From assembly GCA_905193725.1 (NCBI GenBank), contig CAJJPW010000050.1, positions 1 to 11,357 of the forward strand: 11,357 nucleotides of DNA, given 5' to 3'. Positions 1-5,255 of the stretch are shown here, one piece after another (the first letter of the stretch is position 1; each line of letters opens with the position of its first letter). Source of the stretch: an uncultured Eubacteriales bacterium. Lineage in GTDB: Bacteria; Bacillota; Clostridia; Christensenellales; Christensenellaceae. The notes below the pieces were generated by a model. That model did no database searches. It was given only the letters and a program-made list of their open reading frames with translations, and was not told the DNA's origin. Made by a program: the position numbers and the translations under genes.

Positions 1-1
1 A

Positions 2-409
2 GATGTGGCAGATGCAGTAACCTGGAAAACGCTGCCAGAGTCCATCGCCTTTGCAAAGAAACTGGCGGCAGAGAAGAAGTGCATCATCGCCATTACTGGC
101 GCCATCGACTTGGTGGCAGATGCGAATACCTGTTATATTATTAAGAATGGTCGGGGAGAAATGGGCCGGATTACGGGAACGGGCTGTCAGCTCTCTGGCA
201 TGATTGCCGCATTTTTGGCAGCGAACCCCGAGACTCTCTTGGAGGCCACTGCGGCTGCTGTCTGCACGATGGGGCTGGCAGGAGAGATTGGATTTGGCAA
301 CATGCAGCCAGAGGATGGCAACGCTACCTACCGTAACCGGATCATAGACGCCATCTATCATATGGATGGAGAAATGTTGAACAAAGGAGCAAATTATGAA
401 TTGGGATAA
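2..409 (+). CDS. thiM: Hydroxyethylthiazole kinase ThiM, C-terminal half (5' end outside window)
   Basis: ThiM phosphorylates 4-methyl-5-(2-hydroxyethyl)thiazole with ATP to give thiazole phosphate for thiamine salvage in the cytoplasm. Only about the last 135 residues are present; the reading frame is open through the left edge, so the gene starts upstream. The visible part carries the ribokinase-fold C-terminal signature: an ITGAIDLVAD strand-turn like the family TGxxDxV segment, and GTGCQLSG with the conserved anion-hole GTGC (Cys at 185-187), followed by an alanine-rich helix (IAAFLAA). The following gene thiE overlaps it by 14 nt, which supports operon membership. Any TPP riboswitch would lie upstream of the window. 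The first in-frame GTG (position 5) is internal and not the true start. Confidence 0.93.
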   Translation, partial: DVADAVTWKTLPESIAFAKKLAAEKKCIIAITGAIDLVADANTCYIIKNGRGEMGRITGTGCQLSGMIAAFLAANPETLLEATAAAVCTMGLAGEIGFGNMQPEDGNATYRNRIIDAIYHMDGEMLNKGANYELG

Positions 410-1037
410 AAAAGCACTGCTGCTCTATGCAGTGACAGACAGAGCATGGCTCAATGGGGATACCCTCTATAGCCAGGTAGAGCAGGCCATTGAGGGTGGC
501 GCTACCATGGTGCAACTGAGGGAGAAAAATCTACAGGACGAGCTGTTCTGGCAGGAGGCAGTGGAGATCCAAAAGCTGTGCAAGGCGTATTCCATCCCCT
601 TTATCGTCAATGACAACGTGGAAATCGCTAGAAAAATACATGCAGACGGGGTGCATGTGGGCCAAAAGGATATGGCGGCAGGAGATGTGAGAAAACTGCT
701 GGAGCCGGATCAAATTTTGGGCGTATCGGCTCAGACGGTGGAACAGGCAGTGCTGGCAGAAAAACAGGGAGCTGACTATTTGGGAGTAGGGGCGGTCTTT
801 CCCACTGGCACCAAGGCGGATGCTCAGGAGGTCTCCGTTGAGACGCTGACGCAAATTTGTGGTGCTGTGAACATACCGGTAGTGGCTATTGGAGGTATTA
901 CCAGGGACAATATAGCTAGGCTGCAAGGCAGTGGGATTTGTGGCGTTGCCGTGGTGAGCGCGATCTTTGCGGCCACAAATATTAGAGAAGAGACAGAAAA
1001 GCTCCGCAAACAGGTGGAAAAGGTGGTATCCCTATGA
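396..1037 (+). CDS. thiE: Thiamine-phosphate synthase ThiE
   Basis: ThiE condenses HMP pyrophosphate with thiazole phosphate, releasing pyrophosphate and giving thiamine phosphate. At 213 aa it is full length for this TIM-barrel enzyme. Motifs in order: LYAVTDR (10-16), VQLREKN (39-45; pyrophosphate/HMP site), IVNDN (70-74), DGVHVGQKDM (84-93), GVSAQT, then GAVFPTGTKADA, VVAIGGI and GVAVVSAI near the C-terminus, all in the family order. The ATG at 396 has AAAGGAG at 383-389 with a 6-nt gap and lies inside the end of thiM, so translation is probably coupled. Its stop overlaps the start of the next gene (ATGA, 1034-1037). Confidence 0.96.
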   Translation: MNWDKKALLLYAVTDRAWLNGDTLYSQVEQAIEGGATMVQLREKNLQDELFWQEAVEIQKLCKAYSIPFIVNDNVEIARKIHADGVHVGQKDMAAGDVRKLLEPDQILGVSAQTVEQAVLAEKQGADYLGVGAVFPTGTKADAQEVSVETLTQICGAVNIPVVAIGGITRDNIARLQGSGICGVAVVSAIFAATNIREETEKLRKQVEKVVSL

Positions 1038-1702
1038 TCCAGGGGGCAATTTTTGATGTAGATGGGACGCTACTGGATTCCATGTGGGTGTGGGAACAGG
1101 CCCCTACAACCTATTTGAGGCGGTTGGGCATTCAACCTGAGGCAAATTTGGCCCAGAAATTGTATGAGCTGACCATGGAGCGAGGGGCGGATTACGTAAA
1201 CCAAAAATACGGGCTAAAGAAGAGCCCTCAGGAGATCCTCTCGGAGGTCAACCGTATCGCGGCGGAGTTCTATCAAAAAGATGTGGAATTAAAAAAAGGT
1301 GTGCTGCCGTTGCTTGAGATGTTCAAGCGTCAAAATGTGCCCATGACTATGGCGACTTCTAGCGACCGGTGGCTCATTGAGGCGGCGTTTGAACGTTTGG
1401 AACTTATGAAGTACTTCCAAAGAATCTTCACGTGCACAGAGGTGGGCAGGGGCAAACACCTGCCAGATATCTTTCTTCAGGCGGCAGACTCTATGGGCAC
1501 CCAGCCAGCTCAGACCATCGTGTTTGAAGACGGATTATATGCGGCAAAAACTGCCAAAGCTGCGGGGTTTTGTGTAGCGGGTGTCTATGACCCAGCGGAG
1601 CAGGAGGACCAACAGGAGCTAAAGAGTCTTTGTGATTTTTATATAACAGATGCGAATACCTACGAGATGATTGGCAGAAAGCTAATGGAAAGGCCAGAAT
1701 AA
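1034..1702 (+). CDS. HAD-family phosphatase (beta-phosphoglucomutase-like) inside the thiamine operon
   Basis: This is a 222-aa HAD superfamily hydrolase acting on a small phosphorylated compound in the cytoplasm. The sequence shows motif I FDVDGTLLDS (nucleophile D8, acid/base D10), motif II TSSD (T108), motif III lysine in GKHLPDIF (K141) and motif IV FEDG (E165, D166). A helical cap lies between motifs I and II, as in the beta-phosphoglucomutase/phosphatase subfamily. Its ATG overlaps the thiE stop (ATGA) and it is followed by thiD, so it is embedded in the thiamine operon. By family, the substrate cannot be read from sequence. From context I infer a thiamine-related phosphate ester (for example thiamine phosphate, as for the HAD domain of plant TH2) or clean-up of damaged intermediates. 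A general sugar-phosphate phosphatase carried along remains possible. Confidence 0.88.
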   Translation: MIQGAIFDVDGTLLDSMWVWEQAPTTYLRRLGIQPEANLAQKLYELTMERGADYVNQKYGLKKSPQEILSEVNRIAAEFYQKDVELKKGVLPLLEMFKRQNVPMTMATSSDRWLIEAAFERLELMKYFQRIFTCTEVGRGKHLPDIFLQAADSMGTQPAQTIVFEDGLYAAKTAKAAGFCVAGVYDPAEQEDQQELKSLCDFYITDANTYEMIGRKLMERPE

Positions 1703-1711
1703 CGGCCTTTC
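1688..1711 (+). terminator. Hairpin at the end of the HAD gene (weak terminator or processing element)
   Basis: A perfect 8-bp inverted repeat, GAAAGGCC (1688-1695) and GGCCTTTC (1704-1711), encloses an 8-nt loop and overlaps the stop codon of the HAD gene. Only a CTTTCTG tail follows, not a clean T run. It would therefore be a leaky terminator or an mRNA stabiliser that adjusts thiD expression relative to thiM-thiE rather than a full stop. Confidence 0.4.
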
Positions 1712-1766
1712 TGTTCACGGAAATATAGATGAGATGTGAGAGAATGGACCAAGAAGGAGGATAATA

Positions 1767-2555
1767 GTGCAAACAGCATTGACCATTGCTGGAAGCGATT
1801 CCAGCGGAGGCGCCGGCATCCAGGCAGATATCAAGACGATGATGGCCAATGGCGTATACGCCATGAGTGCGATCACCGCTCTAACGGCACAAAATACCAC
1901 AGGAGTACAGGGGATTTTGGAAGTCCCAGAGGAGTTTTTAGCAAAACAGCTGGACAGCATTTTTACGGATATCCGACCGGATGCTGTGAAGATAGGGATG
2001 GTATCTTCGCCAGGACTCATCCAGGTAATTGCCCGCAAGTTGCAGGAGTATGGAGCGAACAACCTGGTGGTGGATCCTGTGATGGTGGCCACTAGCGGCT
2101 CTAAGCTCATAGACGATGGGGCGATTGAGACGCTGAAGAGGGAACTATTTCCCCTCGCGACACTGATTACTCCCAATATACCAGAGGCAGAGGTGTTGTG
2201 GGAGAATGAGATACATAGCACAGAGGATATGGAATATGCTGCCAGCGAGATTGGCGGGAAATATGGGTGCGCTGTGCTCTTAAAAGGTGGCCATGCGCTC
2301 AACGATGCCAATGACGTGTTATACTGGGAGGAAAAATGCCAGTGGTTTTTGGGCGAGCGAATTGAGAATTCCAACACCCACGGAACGGGCTGTACCCTTT
2401 CCAGCGCCATTGCGGCGAATTTGGCAAAGGGAATGCCCTTTACAGATGCAGTAAAGTGTGCTAAAGATTATATTTCACAGGCTTTGAAGGCGATGCTGGA
2501 TTTAGGCAAAGGCAGCGGACCTCTGAATCACGGGTTTATGCTGACGGAAAGTTAG
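1767..2555 (+). CDS. thiD: Hydroxymethylpyrimidine/phosphomethylpyrimidine kinase ThiD
   Basis: ThiD phosphorylates HMP to HMP-P and then HMP-PP, the pyrimidine donor for ThiE. The 262-aa length is typical. The N-terminus reads LTIAGSDSSGGAGIQAD (5-21), the family hallmark that binds the pyrimidine. The C-terminal part has NTHGTGCTLSSAIA with the catalytic Cys209 in the GTGC anion hole. Ribokinase-fold core segments (DPVMVATSG, TPNIPEAE, LLKGGH) are present in order. The start is GTG at 1767, chosen because AAGGAGG (1754-1760) sits 6 nt upstream and the protein then begins exactly at the conserved strand. A 64-nt gap with a hairpin separates it from the HAD gene; the same operon is likely. 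The gene could have an additional promoter, but none is clear. Confidence 0.96.
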   Translation: MQTALTIAGSDSSGGAGIQADIKTMMANGVYAMSAITALTAQNTTGVQGILEVPEEFLAKQLDSIFTDIRPDAVKIGMVSSPGLIQVIARKLQEYGANNLVVDPVMVATSGSKLIDDGAIETLKRELFPLATLITPNIPEAEVLWENEIHSTEDMEYAASEIGGKYGCAVLLKGGHALNDANDVLYWEEKCQWFLGERIENSNTHGTGCTLSSAIAANLAKGMPFTDAVKCAKDYISQALKAMLDLGKGSGPLNHGFMLTES

Positions 2556-2557
2556 TA

Positions 2558-2644
2558 ATGCAAGAGTATCTAAAAGGCATGAGTCCGAGTCCCTTCCCAT
2601 TGGATGAAAATGTTGCTCAAAAAGATGGCGTTAAAAGTGCTTGA
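2558..2644 (+). CDS. Possible 28-codon small ORF after thiD
   Basis: An ATG lies 2 nt after the thiD stop and opens a 28-codon frame starting MQEYLKGMSPSPFPLDENV. A weak GGAAAG lies about 7 nt upstream, so termination-reinitiation from thiD is possible. I do not recognise the peptide. It could be a small protein, a truncated gene start, or chance. Confidence 0.2.
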   Translation: MQEYLKGMSPSPFPLDENVAQKDGVKSA

Positions 2645-2669
2645 AGGGGAGGGTAAAAGTAACTATTTT
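2641..2669 (+). promoter_or_regulatory. Possible promoter for the alpha/beta hydrolase gene
   Basis: TTGAAG (2641-2646) and TATTTT (2664-2669) are separated by exactly 17 nt; each matches 4 of 6 consensus positions. The site lies 60 nt upstream of the hydrolase start in a gap of 173 nt with no clear terminator after thiD. Assignment is by spacing and position only. Confidence 0.3.
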
Positions 2670-2728
2670 TGTATGGGACTTTAACATGAGATATAGAGAA
2701 TGGTAAAAGGGAAAAGGGGGAGTTTCAC

Positions 2729-3682
2729 ATGGTGAAAAAGGGATATTTTTGTTATGATTCTAAGGATGGACGCACCAAAATTCACGGGGTGCGCTGGGAA
2801 CCGGAGGGTAGACCAAAAGCTATCCTGCAAATCTCCCACGGGATGGTGGAATTTGTAGAGCGTTATGATGGGTTTGCCCAATTTTTATGTGAGCGGGATT
2901 TTTTGGTGGTGGGAAACGACCATCTAGGCCATGGGAAATCCATTGTAGATGAAGAGGATTTCGGCTATTTTGCCCAAGAAAATGGCAATCAAGTGGTGCT
3001 AGACGATCTATATGCCCTGACCTGTTTGACAAAGCAGCAGTACGGTGCTTTGCCGTATTTTTTATTGGGCCACAGCATGGGATCTTTTTTAGCAAGGCAA
3101 TATCTCTGTGAGCATGGCGAGGAGCTAACAGGTGCTATCATCATGGGTACAGGCTACCAGCCACGCATTGCGACTCAAATGGGAAAAACAATTACCAAGC
3201 GCATTGCCGCTCGAAAGGGATGGAAATACCGGAGTGCTTTTGTGGATCATATGGCCTTTGGCGGATACAACAAAAAATTTGAACCCGCCCGCACTTCCAA
3301 GGACTGGCTCTCCAGGGATGAAAAAGCAGTGGACGCCTATCTGGCGGACAAACGCTGCAGCTTTCTATTCACTGTCAATGGATACTACAACTTGTTTGTG
3401 AGTCTGGAAAAGCTAACCTACAAGGAGTATTTGAGCAAAATGCCAAAAGATCTGCCCATTTTATTCGTGGCAGGGCAGGACGACTCTGTGGGCAATTTTG
3501 GCAAAGGCGTGGATAAAGTAGCAGCGCAGTTTAAAAAGCTGGGGATGAAGGACGTGACGGAAAAACTCTATCCACAGGCAAGACATGAAATTCTACAGGA
3601 GATCAATCGCCAGGAGGTTTATGAAGATATAAGCCGCTGGCTTGAATCCCATTTAAACAAAATAGGCGTGAAAACAAGTTGA
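2729..3682 (+). CDS. Alpha/beta hydrolase, monoacylglycerol lipase/lysophospholipase-like (serine aminopeptidase S33 type)
   Basis: A 317-aa cytoplasmic esterase or lipase. The catalytic triad is visible: nucleophile Ser116 in GHSMGS, acid Asp252 in GQDDSVG, and His286 in ARHEIL. The oxyanion segment ISHGMVEFVERY (about 35-46) with the HG dipeptide, and GNDHLGHGKS (about 62-71), match the clostridial lysophospholipase/monoglyceride-lipase group. No signal peptide or membrane segment is seen. The ATG at 2729 follows GGGGGAG by 7 nt. It may be monocistronic: gaps of 173 nt before it and about 36 nt after it, so transcription into the next gene is also possible. The natural substrate (lysophospholipid, monoglyceride or another ester) cannot be decided from the sequence. 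Confidence 0.9.
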   Translation: MVKKGYFCYDSKDGRTKIHGVRWEPEGRPKAILQISHGMVEFVERYDGFAQFLCERDFLVVGNDHLGHGKSIVDEEDFGYFAQENGNQVVLDDLYALTCLTKQQYGALPYFLLGHSMGSFLARQYLCEHGEELTGAIIMGTGYQPRIATQMGKTITKRIAARKGWKYRSAFVDHMAFGGYNKKFEPARTSKDWLSRDEKAVDAYLADKRCSFLFTVNGYYNLFVSLEKLTYKEYLSKMPKDLPILFVAGQDDSVGNFGKGVDKVAAQFKKLGMKDVTEKLYPQARHEILQEINRQEVYEDISRWLESHLNKIGVKTS

Positions 3683-3718
3683 ATAGATAGTGCTTTGGAC
3701 AAAGGAGGGGAAACATCC

Positions 3719-4582
3719 ATGAAGAAAATTGGCTGGATTGGCGCGGGAATTATGGGGAAGTCCATGATCCGAAATTTAATGAAACAGGGCTTTGAAGTGC
3801 TGGTATATGCGAGAAATCCTGGAAAGGTAGAGGATATCTTACAGGAAGGAGCGGTGTTGATGCCCACGATCGCCCAATGTGCAGAGCAAAGCGATGTAGT
3901 GATCACCATGGTGGGATTTCCTCGAGATGTGGAAGAGATCTACTTTGGAGTTGATGGCATTCTTGCCCATATGCAGCCGGACGGTTATGCCATTGATATG
4001 ACTACCTCCAGCCCAAACCTGGCGAAAAATATCTTTGAACAGGCAAAAAAGCGCCGCATTCATGCGCTCGATGCACCGGTCACAGGCGGGGATATAGGTG
4101 CAAAAAACGGCACATTGGCCATTTTAGTGGGGGGAGAAGAACGGGATTTTGAAGTATGTAAACCCATTTTTCAGGCCATGGGGGAAAATATCCAATATCA
4201 GGGGAGTGCGGGCAGCGGGCAGCACGTCAAGCTGGCCAATCAGATCATGATTGCGGGGACACTGGCAGGTATATGCGAGGCAATTTGCTATGGAAAGCAC
4301 AAAGGATTGGACTTGCAACGAATGCTGGATTCTCTGGGCACAGGGGCAGCAGCCAGCCGGCAATTAGAGCTGCTGGGGCCGAAAATACTGCAAAAGGATT
4401 ATGAACCTGGATTCTTTATCAAGCACTTTATTAAGGATATGAAGTTGGCTGTGGAAGAGGCAGAACAGAGCGGCATCACGCTGCCAGTGCTGCAAAGAGT
4501 GCTACAAAGCTACCAGCAATTGGAACAAAGAGGATACGGAGAGCTGGGGACACAAGCGCTGATGAAGTTTTACGAAGCCTAG
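3719..4582 (+). CDS. NAD(P)-dependent beta-hydroxyacid dehydrogenase (3-hydroxyisobutyrate dehydrogenase / tartronate semialdehyde reductase family)
   Basis: A 287-aa cytoplasmic oxidoreductase. The N-terminal Rossmann motif IGWIGAGIMG (4-13) binds the dinucleotide; the substrate-binding signature DAPVTGGDIGAKNGTL starts at D118; GSGQHVKLANQ carries the catalytic Lys171 and Asn174. The C-terminal all-helical domain follows. Start choice: AAAGGAGGGG (3701-3710) lies 8 nt before ATG 3719. An in-frame ATG at 3695 lies upstream of this site and would add eight residues encoded by the ribosome site itself, so it is rejected. Known substrates in the family include 3-hydroxyisobutyrate, tartronate semialdehyde, succinate semialdehyde and gamma-hydroxybutyrate; the sequence does not tell them apart here. 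Confidence 0.93.
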   Translation: MKKIGWIGAGIMGKSMIRNLMKQGFEVLVYARNPGKVEDILQEGAVLMPTIAQCAEQSDVVITMVGFPRDVEEIYFGVDGILAHMQPDGYAIDMTTSSPNLAKNIFEQAKKRRIHALDAPVTGGDIGAKNGTLAILVGGEERDFEVCKPIFQAMGENIQYQGSAGSGQHVKLANQIMIAGTLAGICEAICYGKHKGLDLQRMLDSLGTGAAASRQLELLGPKILQKDYEPGFFIKHFIKDMKLAVEEAEQSGITLPVLQRVLQSYQQLEQRGYGELGTQALMKFYEA

Positions 4583-4640
4583 TAGTAAGTAGGCCAATTC
4601 TAGATTTTCTTAGAATAAGTGGCGATGAGGCACAAAGATG

Positions 4641-4652
4641 CGTTGCGCAACG
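4641..4652. repeat. 12-bp perfect palindrome upstream of marR
   Basis: CGTTGCGCAACG reads identically on both strands and lies in the 174-nt gap between the dehydrogenase gene and marR, about 75 nt upstream of the predicted marR promoter. It could be a protein-binding site, or one arm of a larger foldback with the CGTC/GACG and AATTT/AAATT arms at 4651-4678. There is no T run, so it is not an obvious terminator. Confidence 0.35.
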
Positions 4653-4723
4653 TCTAATTTGAGCTGAAATTGCCGACGTTTACATAATGGACATATTTTA
4701 TTCATCGGTGTTACACATATTTT

Positions 4724-4732
4724 TGGTATCAT
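4724..4732 (+). promoter_or_regulatory. Probable extended -10 promoter of the marR-DUF1538-P-II operon
   Basis: TGG-TATCAT fits the extended -10 pattern TGnTATAAT with one mismatch. No good -35 box is seen at the expected distance, as often with extended -10 promoters. The implied start of transcription, about position 4739, falls inside the 25-bp palindrome, the geometry expected of a repressed, autoregulated promoter. Confidence 0.45.
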
Positions 4733-4733
4733 A

Positions 4734-4758
4734 AAATAGCTAATACTATTAGCTATTT
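4734..4758. promoter_or_regulatory. 25-bp perfect palindrome: probable MarR operator
   Basis: Twelve-base arms, AAATAGCTAATA (4734-4745) and TATTAGCTATTT (4747-4758), are perfectly complementary around a single central C. The site is AT-rich, lies at the predicted transcription start and ends immediately before the GGAGG of marR (4759-4763). MarR dimers typically bind such dyads next to their own gene, so autorepression is the simplest reading. If transcribed whole, it could also form a hairpin beside the ribosome site. Confidence 0.65.
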
Positions 4759-4768
4759 GGAGGTTGAC

Positions 4769-5200
4769 ATGATGACAGACTATCGTGCCCTTGCGGAAAA
4801 GCTAATTGAACTTCAGATGCTTTTCCATCTGACGCCGATTACTCGAGAACTGTCCAAATTAGAAAACGGCATGTTTTTGGCATTAAGTTGCCTTGCAAAC
4901 AATCAACAAGAGGTTCACCCTAAAGAGTTGAGCCAAAAAATGGCGGTCAGCTCTGCGCGGATTGCCGCACTGTTAAACCACATGGAAAAAGAAGGGTTGA
5001 TACTGCGCAAGGCAGATCCAAAGGACAATCGCCAAATTGTCATCTTATTGACAGATCGGGGAAAACAGTTGATCAAGCAGAAAAGAGAAGAGGTGGTAAA
5101 TATTATGACTGACACACTAGAAGAACTTGGACCGGAAGAAGCGGAGGCATATCTTAGGATTCAAATGAAAATCATAAGGAGTTTTATGCATCGGACATAA
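4769..5200 (+). CDS. MarR-family transcriptional regulator
   Basis: A 143-aa winged-helix dimeric DNA-binding protein. HPKELSQKMAVSSARIAALL is the helix-turn-helix, and HMEKEGLILRKADPKDNRQI with DPKDNR (D83-R88) is the characteristic wing, followed by ILLTDRGK. Flanking N- and C-terminal helices would form the dimer. Start choice: GGAGG (4759-4763) stands 5 nt before ATG 4769 and 8 nt before ATG 4772; either is possible. The upstream in-frame TTG at 4757 overlaps the ribosome site and the operator and is rejected. It is the first gene of an operon with the DUF1538 and P-II genes (55-nt gap, then a 4-nt overlap), so it probably controls them. MarR proteins often respond to phenolic ligands or oxidants; the ligand here is unknown. 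Confidence 0.92.
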   Translation: MMTDYRALAEKLIELQMLFHLTPITRELSKLENGMFLALSCLANNQQEVHPKELSQKMAVSSARIAALLNHMEKEGLILRKADPKDNRQIVILLTDRGKQLIKQKREEVVNIMTDTLEELGPEEAEAYLRIQMKIIRSFMHRT

Positions 5201-5208
5201 TTGTGACA

Positions 5209-5228
5209 GAGGATGTCTGAGGATGTCC
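5209..5228 (+). repeat. 10-bp tandem repeat in the marR-DUF1538 gap
   Basis: GAGGATGTCT (5209-5218) is followed at once by GAGGATGTCC (5219-5228), nine of ten bases alike. It lies just before the hairpin that covers the next ribosome binding site. It may be a simple slippage duplication. Confidence 0.5.
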
Positions 5229-5244
5229 TTTGCGATAAAGGAGG
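5226..5244 (+). promoter_or_regulatory. Hairpin masking the ribosome binding site of the DUF1538 gene
   Basis: TCCTTT (5226-5231) pairs perfectly with AAAGGA (5237-5242) over a 5-nt GCGAT loop. The right arm is most of the AAAGGAGG ribosome site (5237-5244) used by the TTG start at 5256. The hairpin should lower translation unless it is opened, for example by ribosomes finishing marR, whose stop is only 26 nt upstream. Pairing is seen directly; regulation is inferred. Confidence 0.4.
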
Positions 5245-5255
5245 TCTTTTGACGG

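Noticed and set aside
531..926. 131-aa minus-strand open frame inside thiE
   Set aside because: Antisense shadow of an unambiguous ThiE; no motif.
1715..2410. 231-aa open frame on the minus strand opposite thiD
   Set aside because: It lies entirely antisense to well-conserved thiD codons, shows no recognisable motif, and is serine/alanine-rich as expected of a shadow frame.
3695..3718. Upstream ATG for the beta-hydroxyacid dehydrogenase
   Set aside because: The extra codons include the AAAGGAGGGG ribosome site used by ATG 3719, and the Rossmann motif begins right after ATG 3719.
4597..4616. Inverted repeat ATTCTA/TAGAAT after the dehydrogenase gene as a terminator
   Set aside because: Only 6 A/T-rich pairs and no following T run.
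4757..4768. TTG start for marR at 4757
   Set aside because: It would overlap the ribosome site and the operator palindrome; ATG 4769 or 4772 has correct spacing.
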